DNA from: Candidatus Poribacteria bacterium | GTDB lineage: Bacteria; Poribacteria; WGA-4E; WGA-3G | Reading direction: 5' to 3' | Assembly: GCA_028820845.1 (NCBI GenBank) | Contig: JAPPII010000073.1 | Coordinates: 1-49,516 of the forward strand | Length of the DNA: 49,516 bases | Shown here: piece by piece, positions 8,847 through 16,274 of the stretch | Numbering within the stretch: position 1 is the first letter of the stretch | Layout of the letters: each line of letters starts with the position of its first letter | Notes under the pieces: generated by a model | What the model was told of the DNA's origin: nothing | Seen by the model: the letters and a program-made list of their open reading frames with translations, nothing else | Database searches by the model: none | Made by a program: the position numbers and the translations under genes

Positions 8847-10296
8847 ACGCTTGTAGATGTTTCAACGCGCTTCCATTATCCATTACAGACCTTGCACGCG
8901 CGAGTGCCTCTTCCGGTTCTGGACAGATTCCCAACAGGTAGTCAACCATTGCTGTGTTCAGTAGGATCCTATCGTAGACAGGTCCTTTTTCACCCGATAG
9001 TGCTGCCACGCCTGCCTCCGCAAACGCTTGCGCGCTGACAATCTCTGGACGTGGACTTCGGGCATAGTTGAATCCGTAAATCTCCGGATTTATGTCCATC
9101 GCGAAGTCTTCACGGACACCCCTCACACGGCGAAAACCTTGCGAATAGTTGATTGCCATTCTGTCGGATGTAGAGGGTTTTCCGAGGCGCAGGGCATAAT
9201 GACTCGATCCCTCTTCACCCTTCACAGCGACAGCGGCATCAAATCCGCGTTCCCACGCCAGTTGCAGGAGCGGTTTTTCGTAACCGATATGGTAGTAGCC
9301 GAGTACCATATAGTTTGCTTTTCGCGCTGAGAAGAACTGTTGTGCCTTCTCGGTTGCTGCCCAGGGTGGACGTTTCTTGATGTGCACCCGTAGTTCTCGT
9401 AAATCATAAGCAGCTGGGCAATACTCTCGCTGGCTGACATATCCGAAACCGACTGACTCGTCAGTAATTAGTGATGCCGTCTGCGTGAACGAGAGACATA
9501 TGTTTGCACCGAGTGCTGTCAAAATAGCCTCTTCTGTTACACCATTTTTTGGTGGCATCGCGTCTACACCGTGAAGGAGTGATGCTTCGCCGAGTGCTGC
9601 ACGCACGGCTGCGACAAAGAGGGTCGGACGAAAATAGCGTGTCGCGCCGTCGTAAGGCTGTCCGAAGTGGGTGAGTGAGGCAACATCAATCGGTTGGACG
9701 GCTTCCGGTCCGAAAAACGCATCAAGATAGCCGCGTACTTCCTGATATGTTTCGCGGTTCATCCGTTGTCCTATCAATGCAGCACCTTTAAGTGCTGGAT
9801 TTACTTCGTCGCTAAGGATGGCTTCGCACATCTCACGGGTTTCAATGTGACTTAGATGTTTGGCGCGTAAAATCTTTTCCAATGCGTTCACGACAACTGC
9901 CTCTGTTGGGTTCCGTGGCGCGTATCCGTCATCGGGATTCATCAAATATTGGATCTCAGGTGGTAGTTGTTCTGTGAGTGCTGATTGATATTTACGGAAT
10001 GCAGCTGCTTCCGCTGGGCTCCATTGTGTTGATTTCGGGAAATAGGCGCGGAGCGTCATCGCTGCGAAAAACGCGCCCATCTGTGCTGCTGATGCGGTCT
10101 CTGTTTCCGGCAGTCCGTCGGATATGGATTTCAGAATCGTTTCAAGGATCGGCTCTGGTTGCGGTGAATCTGAGGGGTTTATGCCTAACGGACGTGTCTG
10201 ATGCGGTCCCGTGCAAACTCTCGCTTGTGCCTCAAGTAGGTCTGTGTTGGGTCCTGGATATACCGGCGTGTATGTATGAGGAGCAAAATCTTCCAT
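8812..10296 (-). CDS. TrpD2-like (anthranilate phosphoribosyltransferase-related) protein
   Basis: A 494-residue protein with the fold signature of anthranilate phosphoribosyltransferase: the helical domain AILSDEVNPALKGAALIGQR (about 159-178), LLHGVDAMPPKNGVTEEAIL (about 240-259, matching the KHGN region of TrpD) and the C-terminal ARSVMDNGSALKHL. Where TrpD has the PRPP-binding GTGGD loop, this protein has THFGQPYDGA (about 209-218), as in YbiB/TrpD2 proteins, which lack the transferase reaction and, in E. coli, bind nucleic acid. An additional ~130-residue N-terminal extension is present. An upstream ATG at 10344 lies only 4 nt from a perfect TATAAT, so it would be at the transcription start. 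The ATG at 10296 has GGAGG 11 nt upstream and is preferred. Biosynthetic TrpD activity looks unlikely. Confidence 0.82.
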   Translation of the reverse strand: MEDFAPHTYTPVYPGPNTDLLEAQARVCTGPHQTRPLGINPSDSPQPEPILETILKSISDGLPETETASAAQMGAFFAAMTLRAYFPKSTQWSPAEAAAFRKYQSALTEQLPPEIQYLMNPDDGYAPRNPTEAVVVNALEKILRAKHLSHIETREMCEAILSDEVNPALKGAALIGQRMNRETYQEVRGYLDAFFGPEAVQPIDVASLTHFGQPYDGATRYFRPTLFVAAVRAALGEASLLHGVDAMPPKNGVTEEAILTALGANICLSFTQTASLITDESVGFGYVSQREYCPAAYDLRELRVHIKKRPPWAATEKAQQFFSARKANYMVLGYYHIGYEKPLLQLAWERGFDAAVAVKGEEGSSHYALRLGKPSTSDRMAINYSQGFRRVRGVREDFAMDINPEIYGFNYARSPRPEIVSAQAFAEAGVAALSGEKGPVYDRILLNTAMVDYLLGICPEPEEALARARSVMDNGSALKHLQAYIAASNRLSME

Positions 10297-10348
10297 TATT
10301 ACAAGGTCCTCCAAGTTGACTTCAATCGTATTTTTGCAGTACATCTCT

Positions 10349-10377
10349 ATTATACTCCATATAGGTGTTTAAAACAA
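10349..10377 (-). promoter_or_regulatory. Sigma70-type promoter of the TrpD2-like gene
   Basis: On the minus strand a perfect TATAAT (10349-10354) lies 17 nt downstream of TTGTTT (10372-10377). The predicted transcription start falls on or inside the ATG at 10344, which supports translation from 10296 with its GGAGG. Confidence 0.6.
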
Positions 10378-10404
10378 ATAGGTCTTACGAACCCTCATGG
10401 ACAT

Positions 10405-10433
10405 TTGAATTAAATACCTATCTATGCTATCAT
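10405..10433 (+). promoter_or_regulatory. Sigma70-type promoter of the rhamnonate dehydratase-like gene
   Basis: TTGAAT (10405-10410), a 17-nt spacer and TATCAT (10428-10433) lie 26 nt before the ATG at 10460. The leader contains GGAG 6 nt before that ATG. It is divergent from the promoter at 10349-10377, leaving a short shared control region. Confidence 0.6.
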
Positions 10434-10459
10434 GCTGTAAACTCTGAGTGGAGCAGAAG

Positions 10460-11629
10460 ATGAAAATAAAAGACATACAGACAGTCCTAATTGACGTGCC
10501 ACCGCGCGAAGGCGAACGCACACAGCCGCGTCGCGATGCGTGGAACGTCCATGCTGAAGTTGCGAATCCGATGTCGCGTTATCCGCAATACAAACGCCAC
10601 CGTTCCAGTTGGATGCCGAAGTGGGATACCGTCTATGTTAAGGTCACTGCCGAAGACGGTACTTGGGGCATCGGTGAAACCTCCTTCGGAACGCCTGTTG
10701 CGGCGATTATTGATGAGCACTTCGCGCCGATGCTGATTGGTGAGAATTGCTTTGCTGTTGAAAAGATTTGGGATATGATGTTTCGTATGTCCAAACCTTA
10801 CGGATCGCAGGGTTTGACCAGTTGTGCAATCAGCGGTATTGACATCGCCTTATGGGATCTAATCGGGAAAATTAAAAACCAACCGGTCTATGAACTCCTC
10901 GGTGGTCCTGTACGTGAGAAACTCTTTGCCTACGCTACGGGTAATGATACCGATTGGCAGTTGGAGTTGGGATTCAAGGCGGTGAAGTTAGCGTGTCCTT
11001 ACGGACCCGTGGATGGTGAATGGGGTTTAAAAGAAAATGAGAAACTCGTCGCGGAAACCAGAGAAACAGTCGGGGATGATGTTGAAATTATGCTGGATTG
11101 CTATATGGCTTTCGATGTTGATTATACTATCCGTTTGGCACAACGTCTTCGCCCCTATCGCCTCAAGTGGATTGAAGAGTTTCTCATTCCCGAAGACATT
11201 GACGGTTTGGTGAAAGTTCGAGAGGCTGTCGATTGGGTGAGTTTGGCAAGCGGTGAACACCACTACACTCGGTTCCCATTTCAACAGATTATTGAAAGAC
11301 GATGCTTGGATATTTTGCAGCCGGATACCTTCTGGGTGGGTGGTATAACCGAATGTGTTAAGATCTGTCATCTTGCCGATGCCGCTGGTTTGACGGTTAT
11401 TTTTCACGGTGGTGGACTCCGACAATCTGGACTCCACCTTTCTGCTGCTATGCCGAATACGCCATGGGTGGAATACTACCTCGGTGTTCCGCCAGGGGTG
11501 CCTTTGGAGGAAACCAAACGCTTTGAAGGCGAGTCTCTCCCAACGGAAAGTTACATCTCTCCAAATGACGGTCCGGGACTCGGTCTTCACATTGAAGAAG
11601 AGTGGCTAACGCCGAGGAATCCGCGCTAA
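10460..11629 (+). CDS. Enolase-superfamily dehydratase, L-rhamnonate dehydratase-like
   Basis: A 389-residue sugar-acid dehydratase. The metal ligands are D213 (MLDCYMAFD), E239 (WIEE) and E266 (SGEHH), with H316 in FHGGG as the acid/base. The MLDC-M-DV pattern, SGEHHYTRF and DILQPDTFWVGG closely follow L-rhamnonate dehydratase, which forms 2-keto-3-deoxy-L-rhamnonate. A GTG at 10448 is in frame, but the ATG at 10460 has GGAG 6 nt upstream and matches the family N-terminus. The next gene, a SurA-like chaperone, starts 1 nt after the stop, so the two are probably transcribed together despite unrelated functions. Substrate specificity is an inference from motif resemblance. Confidence 0.88.
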   Translation: MKIKDIQTVLIDVPPREGERTQPRRDAWNVHAEVANPMSRYPQYKRHRSSWMPKWDTVYVKVTAEDGTWGIGETSFGTPVAAIIDEHFAPMLIGENCFAVEKIWDMMFRMSKPYGSQGLTSCAISGIDIALWDLIGKIKNQPVYELLGGPVREKLFAYATGNDTDWQLELGFKAVKLACPYGPVDGEWGLKENEKLVAETRETVGDDVEIMLDCYMAFDVDYTIRLAQRLRPYRLKWIEEFLIPEDIDGLVKVREAVDWVSLASGEHHYTRFPFQQIIERRCLDILQPDTFWVGGITECVKICHLADAAGLTVIFHGGGLRQSGLHLSAAMPNTPWVEYYLGVPPGVPLEETKRFEGESLPTESYISPNDGPGLGLHIEEEWLTPRNPR

Positions 11630-11630
11630 T

Positions 11631-12584
11631 ATGGTACGTTTGGTCGTCTTTTTGTTTTTGCTCTGTATGACCAGCAGGGTAGATGCACAGATCCTAATTG
11701 ATACTGTCATCGCGGTTGTTAGTGGAGATGCCGTTACGCGCAGCGAACTCGAAAATGAATTGGGTATCGCTGCTATCATGGAGTCCTCTATTATTACTAA
11801 TGATCGAGTTGCGCTTGGTGCTATTATTAACCGCAAGTTTGTTTTACAAGAATCTAAGCGACTCGGCATTGTTGTCGCCGAGCCTAACGGGCGCGTAGCG
11901 GAAAAGATAGCTGAAATTCGTAAAAAATATGATTCGGATGCAGCGTTCCAAACTGTTTTACAACGGCATAGGTTGGAAGACGAAGCACTTAAAGCGTGGA
12001 TTTATGAGCAGCTGGTCTACGATGAATTTTTCCGTCGCATATTTTTCAATGCTCTCAATAGCGCAGAGATCGCAACGTTAGCCAAGTCTTACTATGATGC
12101 GAACAGTGCCGAATTTATTGTGCCACCCACGATTATCCTTAACGCGTTGTCTATCGTTATACCGAAGGATGCTTCAGAAGCGGAGAAGCAGAGAGCCGAA
12201 GGTACGGTGCAACAACTCTATGCTCGTTTGCAGCAAGGCGAAACATTTGAGACTGTACGTGAAGTCTATGAGGCGCAATTAACTATTGAACTTGAGGTGT
12301 TGACGCTTGCGGCAGACACGCCGTTAGGTGTTATTGCAGCCGAGTTGTCGGATTCTGATCGGAGTGCTCTCCTCCGTATTTCAGATGGATATCAGATTGT
12401 TGAACGCATCCAGAACAATCCAGCGCGCCAAAAGACTTATGAGGAGGTTAGTGAGGAGATTATCGACCGGATTCAGCAAGAGAAAGCAGAGGCGGAATTC
12501 ACAGCATGGTTAGTCCAACAGAGACAAGAGGTAAGTTGGCACATTTTGGGCGACGCACTGGACCAGGAGAACACGACGAAGTGA
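11631..12584 (+). CDS. SurA-like periplasmic chaperone (SurA N-terminal domain)
   Basis: A 317-residue exported protein. Residues 1-19 form a signal peptide ending in DAQ. The following segment, IDTVIAVVSGDAVTRSELENE (about 22-42), is the hallmark of the SurA/PpiD N-terminal chaperone domain, which binds unfolded outer-membrane proteins. Helical segments to about 160 complete the chaperone lobe. Residues about 165-260 (PPTIILNALSIVIPKD onward) correspond in position to a parvulin domain but are short and lack clear catalytic residues, so isomerase activity is doubtful. A C-terminal helix follows. It starts 1 nt after the dehydratase stop and is followed after 4 nt by a TPR gene, suggesting translational coupling. 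A role in outer-membrane protein assembly fits the diderm envelope implied by the TonB receptor. Confidence 0.85.
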   Translation: MVRLVVFLFLLCMTSRVDAQILIDTVIAVVSGDAVTRSELENELGIAAIMESSIITNDRVALGAIINRKFVLQESKRLGIVVAEPNGRVAEKIAEIRKKYDSDAAFQTVLQRHRLEDEALKAWIYEQLVYDEFFRRIFFNALNSAEIATLAKSYYDANSAEFIVPPTIILNALSIVIPKDASEAEKQRAEGTVQQLYARLQQGETFETVREVYEAQLTIELEVLTLAADTPLGVIAAELSDSDRSALLRISDGYQIVERIQNNPARQKTYEEVSEEIIDRIQQEKAEAEFTAWLVQQRQEVSWHILGDALDQENTTK

Positions 12585-12588
12585 GCAG

Positions 12589-14259
12589 ATGCGGAATTAT
12601 TATAACCTACCCCTCACGGAAAATAGAGAGATAAAGCGGAACGTTCTAACAGAGAAATGGCATCTATTTTTTCTGGGAGTTCTCCTATTTTTGTTTACTA
12701 CGACAACGTTTGGAGATCTCTTATCCAACGATATAACGAACTATCCGAAGCCATTTCAGAAGCGGTTAAAGGATGCACAGCGGGCATTCCAGGCAGAGGA
12801 GTGGCGCGAGGCACTCCAATTATATCAACGTCTTACCGAGGAAGCACCCGAATTTCCAATTGTCCACATCGGAGTGGGGGATGCCGCTGCAAAGTTGAAG
12901 GATTATCCCACCGCTATTGCTGCTTTCCAACGCGCCTTGCAACACCTCTCAACCGAACCACAAGGCAATATTACAAAGTCACGCCTACGGGTTATAGTTC
13001 AGGCTAAACTTGCTGCTGCATATCACCGCAACAAGGAGCTTGACGAGGCTGATACGTGGTTTCAAAAAGCCGTCAAAGGTACTGGTGAGGACACACCCGC
13101 GGCGTGGTACGTCGCTTTGGGACAGATTGAGACGGAGCGTGGGAACTTAGAGCAGGCGCGCAGATATTATATTGTTGCTGTCCAACTGCACCCGGACACG
13201 ACTGCTGCCTATAACAACCTCGGGCATGTGCTTCTCAAGCTCAATCGGATTGACGAAGCCGATGCCGTTTTTAGGGAGGCACTCGCGCAAGATGAGACGC
13301 TTGCCAGTGCAGCGTTCGGACGTGGTAAAGTCGGTTTAAGGCGTGGACAGCTCACGATTGCTCGACGTTTTTATGAACGTGCTGTCCGCTATGCACCGCG
13401 CGAACCGGTATTTCACGAGTCACTCGCAGATGTTCTACGCGATATAGGAAACGCCAAGGAGGCGAAAGCTGCTGAAACGCGCTATCGTCGAACGCTTGCT
13501 GAACGCTATCTCCGTCAGGCGCATTGGTTCATTCAAGAAAAGCAGCTACGACCTGCCTTAGTGCCCCTGCAGAAGGCACTTGATACGGATGACACGTTTA
13601 CGCCTGCCTTGAAAGATTATGCCTATGTTCAGATGCAGCTCGGTGAATTGACAAGTGCTAGGCGGTCGTATCAGCGTGTCCTTACGATAGAGCCGACCTC
13701 ACGTCAGGCACTTTTACATCTCGGTATAATAGAAGCAAAGCTTGGAGATCAAACAACGGCTGTATCATACTATCTTACACTCATTCAGCATGAACCTGAT
13801 TTTATGAATGCCTATGTGCAGCTTGCAAACTTGCATGAGAGCATCGGAGACTTGGAAGCTGCTGGGCAGGCTTTGACAATGGGAATACAGCACGAACCGA
13901 CGTGGGCACCCGGGTATTTGTGGCGTGGAAAAATTTATCAGAAACAGGGAGCATCTGATATGGCGGAGACCGATTTTCGTCGTGCAGTCCAGCTCGCACC
14001 GGATGTTTCGTTTCCAAAAGAGGCGTTGGCCTCCTTGCTTGCATGGGAAAATAGGAAGCTTGATGAAGCACTTACCCTTGCTGAGACGGCTGTCAAAAGC
14101 GATGGGCAACCCGCACACCGTGCCACACTGGCACTTGTTTATCACCGTCTCAACCGGGTCCTCGATGCTGGACGTGAAATTGAGGCTGCCTTTGCCCAAG
14201 CCCCTAATCATCTCTATATTCTTAAAATTCGCTCAGAAATCCTAAAAACTGATCCATAA
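12589..14259 (+). CDS. Tetratricopeptide repeat protein
   Basis: A 556-residue protein made almost wholly of TPR units from residue about 50 to 550, recognisable by repeated A/Y/A/P spacing, such as AWYVALGQIETERGN, AYNNLGHVLLKLNR and AYVQLANLHESIGD. The first 46 residues contain a hydrophobic stretch, HLFFLGVLLFLFTTTTFG, so the protein is a membrane-anchored or secreted scaffold. It begins 4 nt after the SurA-like stop codon; no separate strong SD is seen, which supports coupled translation. TPR proteins mediate protein-protein contacts; coupling to SurA hints at envelope assembly, but no partner can be named. Confidence 0.92.
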   Translation: MRNYYNLPLTENREIKRNVLTEKWHLFFLGVLLFLFTTTTFGDLLSNDITNYPKPFQKRLKDAQRAFQAEEWREALQLYQRLTEEAPEFPIVHIGVGDAAAKLKDYPTAIAAFQRALQHLSTEPQGNITKSRLRVIVQAKLAAAYHRNKELDEADTWFQKAVKGTGEDTPAAWYVALGQIETERGNLEQARRYYIVAVQLHPDTTAAYNNLGHVLLKLNRIDEADAVFREALAQDETLASAAFGRGKVGLRRGQLTIARRFYERAVRYAPREPVFHESLADVLRDIGNAKEAKAAETRYRRTLAERYLRQAHWFIQEKQLRPALVPLQKALDTDDTFTPALKDYAYVQMQLGELTSARRSYQRVLTIEPTSRQALLHLGIIEAKLGDQTTAVSYYLTLIQHEPDFMNAYVQLANLHESIGDLEAAGQALTMGIQHEPTWAPGYLWRGKIYQKQGASDMAETDFRRAVQLAPDVSFPKEALASLLAWENRKLDEALTLAETAVKSDGQPAHRATLALVYHRLNRVLDAGREIEAAFAQAPNHLYILKIRSEILKTDP

Positions 14260-14345
14260 AGGCGATCTACGAGAGCACTAAGGATGCTATTTTCAATCTC
14301 GACGATATACATTGTGGTCCAAACTGTCAGTCTGTGAGAGGTCCT

Positions 14346-14371
14346 GCGCAAACTAACAGTTTGCGCTACAA
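14346..14371. repeat. REP-like palindrome with TACAA tail
   Basis: GCGCAAACT-AAC-AGTTTGCGC is a perfect 9-bp inverted repeat followed by TACAA. The same design occurs at 36107, 37057 and 37104 and, degenerate, at 48072 and 48163. It sits 87 bp after the TPR gene stop and may act as a transcript 3' hairpin. Confidence 0.85.
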
Positions 14372-14412
14372 GTAGAAATCTTTTATTTAGCTCAGGTTTT
14401 TTACATTTTTTA

Positions 14413-14441
14413 TTGCAAATTAAAATGTAATATTGTATAAT
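14413..14441 (+). promoter_or_regulatory. Sigma70-type promoter of the Met/Asp-repeat lipoprotein gene
   Basis: TTGCAA (14413-14418), a 17-nt spacer and a perfect TATAAT (14436-14441), in an AT-rich setting. The predicted start near 14448 gives a leader of about 130 nt. Confidence 0.75.
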
Positions 14442-14447
14442 TTACCC

Positions 14448-14580
14448 AAATTGTATGGTATATGGATTTGGAGAGGCACTCTCTGACGTGATAGGCTTAT
14501 TGCTTTAAAGCCTCGGTAGGACAGGTTTGCCACTCTTCCTTAACTTCTTACTTTAGGATATAGAATAAGGAGCATTAACA
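14448..14580 (+). promoter_or_regulatory. Structured 5' leader of the Met/Asp-repeat lipoprotein gene
   Basis: The 321-base gap 14260-14580 holds no gene. Its last part is a predicted leader with a GAGAG-GCA-CTCTC hairpin (about 14471-14483) and an AGGCTT/AAGCCT stem (about 14491-14511), followed by a CGGTAGGACAGGTTTGCC stretch, ending in AAGGAG 8 nt before the ATG. I could not match it to a known riboswitch class. Confidence 0.45.
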
Positions 14581-15000
14581 ATGTTAAAATTTCAGATTCT
14601 TTTAATTGCTATTTTGGTTAGTTGTCTCGCCTTTGTATCTTGTGAAAGGGCACAGCAAGTTATGATGCCTGCTACCGATGAAATGATGCAGGATGGCAGT
14701 CCGTCAGAAGACATGATGGACGATCATGACATGATGGATGACGGCATGATGGACGACGGCATGATGGACGATCATGACATGATGGATGATGACATGATGG
14801 ATGACGACATGATGGATGACGGCATGATGGATGATGACATGATGGACGACGGCATGATGGACGACGGCATGATGGACGATCATGACATGGCAGACGACAG
14901 CATGATGGACGATCATGACATGATGGACGATCATCACATGGCGGACGACGACATGATGGATGATGACATGATGGATGACGACATGGATGATGCCCAATAG
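14581..15000 (+). CDS. Lipoprotein built of Met-Met-Asp-Asp repeats
   Basis: A 139-residue protein. Residues 1-20 are a lipoprotein signal with the sequence LAFVSC placing the lipidated Cys at 21. A short linker, ERAQQVMMPATDEMM, follows. From about residue 42 to the end the protein consists of 17 consecutive units starting MMDD or MADD, each closed by G, D, HD, HH or S, so the chain contains almost only Met, Asp, His and Gly. Met thioethers are soft ligands (copper, haem iron) and Asp clusters are hard ligands (calcium, other divalents), so metal or polycation binding at the outer face of a membrane is a reasonable inference. Its first 37 residues are clearly homologous to the next gene, a cytochrome P460-like lipoprotein. 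It recalls the pentapeptide MXKDX repeat proteins in design, not sequence. Confidence 0.85.
   Translation: MLKFQILLIAILVSCLAFVSCERAQQVMMPATDEMMQDGSPSEDMMDDHDMMDDGMMDDGMMDDHDMMDDDMMDDDMMDDGMMDDDMMDDGMMDDGMMDDHDMADDSMMDDHDMMDDHHMADDDMMDDDMMDDDMDDAQ
14713..14995 (+). repeat. Coding minisatellite (15/18-base units)
   Basis: The MMDD units are encoded by near-identical 15-base (ATGATGGACGACGGC type) and 18-base (with an extra CATGAC) units, so the array can expand or contract by recombination without shifting the frame. Long open frames on the opposite strand here are by-products of the repeat. Confidence 0.9.
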
Positions 15001-15025
15001 TGTTATGTTGTTTCACGATGTTTCT

Positions 15026-15068
15026 AAAAAGGGATCGGTACCCGTATTCTGGTTACTGATCCTTTTTT
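15026..15068 (+). terminator. Rho-independent terminator of the Met/Asp-repeat lipoprotein gene
   Basis: AAAAAGGGATCGGTA pairs with TTACTGATCCTTTTTT (one G-U and small irregularities) and ends in a T run, 26 bp after the stop codon. The A-tract on the other side makes it potentially bidirectional. The terminator after the paralogous next gene starts with the same AAAAAGGGATCG. Confidence 0.8.
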
Positions 15069-15077
15069 ATGCTAAAT

Positions 15078-15127
15078 CTTCTCGGGAATACCGAGAAGAG
15101 CATTTTGTGGGCGCGAGGGCCCCTCGC
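15078..15127. repeat. Two adjacent hairpins
   Basis: CTTCTCGG-GAATA-CCGAGAAG (15078-15098) is followed by GCGAGGG-C-CCCTCGC (15113-15127). Both are perfect. They lie between the terminator of one lipoprotein gene and the promoter of the next, and resemble the paired-hairpin repeats at 20967-21011 in layout. Confidence 0.7.
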
Positions 15128-15198
15128 CTATCCTTAGAAAGCATGCCCAATTATTTATCATCCTCACCATAAATCGCCTTGGAAAAACCCAATTTTTC

Positions 15199-15227
15199 TT
15201 GAAAGTAAAATGAAAGTATGTTATAAT
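15199..15227 (+). promoter_or_regulatory. Sigma70-type promoter of the P460-like lipoprotein gene
   Basis: TTGAAA (15199-15204), 17-nt spacer, perfect TATAAT (15222-15227). A start near 15234 gives an unusually long leader of about 215 nt. Confidence 0.75.
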
Positions 15228-15233
15228 CTAAGG

Positions 15234-15449
15234 TGAAGTTGTATGATACTCGGTTCTGAAGATCAATACAATGAAGTAGGCAGACTTTGTTTTTTAGTCT
15301 GCAGATCTTCTTAAACTTTAGACTCCTTAATTTTAGATTTTCGGTACGATTTTCTAATTTCAGTTCTTCGCCTAAATTGGGCAAGAACCTTGAAACTAAA
15401 GAAATTTGCTTCTTAAACTCTTACATTAGCAAGGATAACCAACATTTTG
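15234..15449 (+). promoter_or_regulatory. Long structured leader of the P460-like lipoprotein gene
   Basis: The 449-base gap 15001-15449 has no gene. In the predicted leader, GAAGATC (15258-15264) pairs with GATCTTC (15304-15310), and inside it GCAGACT (15280-15286) pairs with AGTCTGC (15296-15302), giving a two-tier hairpin. An AAGGAT at 15431 is a weak, distant Shine-Dalgarno. Regulation through this leader is possible; no known RNA class is recognised. Confidence 0.45.
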
Positions 15450-16190
15450 ATGACAATAAAATTTCAGACGGCTTTGATTGCTGTTTTAATCGGTTGTGTC
15501 ACTTTCGTATCCTGCGAGAGAGCGCAGAAAGTCTTGAAACCAGCTACCGATGAGATGATGACTGTTGATGATATGGTAACCACCGATGATATGGTGGATA
15601 TGATGGATATGATGGATAGCATGATGATGGATATGATGGCACACAAGTCATGGGCACACGTTATGCTTCCGGCACCAGGCCCGCAAGAGGCAGCTACGAC
15701 CCCCGCTGAGACAGGGGCAGCTCACAATCCACCGCCGATAGACGGGGGCGCGCTTACCGCACGCACTGTTTATATCAACGATATCGGTGCTATGGCGAAT
15801 AAGGCGGGAGCAGCAGAATATCCAGCTGGTACCGTAATCGTCAAGGAAATTATGGATAAGACCGAAACGTTTGTCGATAAAGTCGCCGTGATGATGAAAA
15901 GCGACGATATGATGTATGCCGGTCACAATGGATGGGTCTACAAAAAATATCTTCGCGCCAGTGCAGATGATCCCTATATGCAGATCAGAGGATCCGACCT
16001 TGAAGATGCAGGAAATGGCTGCCACGGTTGCCACATTGGAGCTACGAACGACAGCGTTTTCGTCTCGCTCCCCATGGATGACATGATGATGGATGATAGC
16101 ATGGCAGACATGGCAGACGACATGGCAGACATGGCAGATGATACGACAGCAGACGACATGGACGAAGCTAATGGTGGTAATGCCCAGTAG
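15450..16190 (+). CDS. Cytochrome P460-like c-type lipoprotein with Met/Asp repeats
   Basis: A 246-residue lipoprotein (TFVSC, lipidated Cys at 22) sharing its signal and CERAQ-V--PATDEMM segment with the preceding gene. A Met/Asp-rich stretch (about 35-63) leads into a cytochrome P460-type domain at about 100-205: TVYINDIGAMA, YPAGTVIVKEI, VAVMMKSD, GWVYKKYL and the haem attachment motif CHGCH at 191-195. A second Met/Asp tail, with MADDMADMADD, closes the protein. P460-family proteins bind a covalently attached c-type haem in the periplasm; some oxidise hydroxylamine using a Lys-haem cross-link, others have no assigned role. The domain is flanked on both sides by presumptive metal-binding repeats. 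The start is the ATG at 15450; an overlapping TTG at 15447 is less likely. Confidence 0.88.
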   Translation: MTIKFQTALIAVLIGCVTFVSCERAQKVLKPATDEMMTVDDMVTTDDMVDMMDMMDSMMMDMMAHKSWAHVMLPAPGPQEAATTPAETGAAHNPPPIDGGALTARTVYINDIGAMANKAGAAEYPAGTVIVKEIMDKTETFVDKVAVMMKSDDMMYAGHNGWVYKKYLRASADDPYMQIRGSDLEDAGNGCHGCHIGATNDSVFVSLPMDDMMMDDSMADMADDMADMADDTTADDMDEANGGNAQ

Positions 16191-16210
16191 TTTTAGCCCA
16201 TAACACTCCT

Positions 16211-16262
16211 AAAAAAGGGATCGATAGCAACATTCTGTTGTTGTCGGTCCCCTTCTTATTTT
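16211..16262 (+). terminator. Terminator between convergent genes
   Basis: A stem of GGGATCGATAGCAACA with TGTTGTTGTCGGTCCC, preceded by an A run and followed by a T-rich tract. It serves the P460-like gene and, read from the other strand, probably the amylase gene that ends at 16275. Confidence 0.8.
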
Positions 16263-16274
16263 CTACACTACATC

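Noticed and set aside
14488-14530. Possible cobalamin or GEMM riboswitch before the Met/Asp lipoprotein
   Set aside because: The GGTAGGACAGGTTTGCC block recalls parts of both consensus sequences, but the remaining conserved boxes are missing and the leader is too short for a B12 element.
14672-15016. Long opposite-strand open frames rich in His/Val/Cys over the MMDD repeat
   Set aside because: They arise from the periodic codon pattern of the repeat, lack SD sequences and run antisense to a gene with a promoter, lipoprotein signal and terminator.
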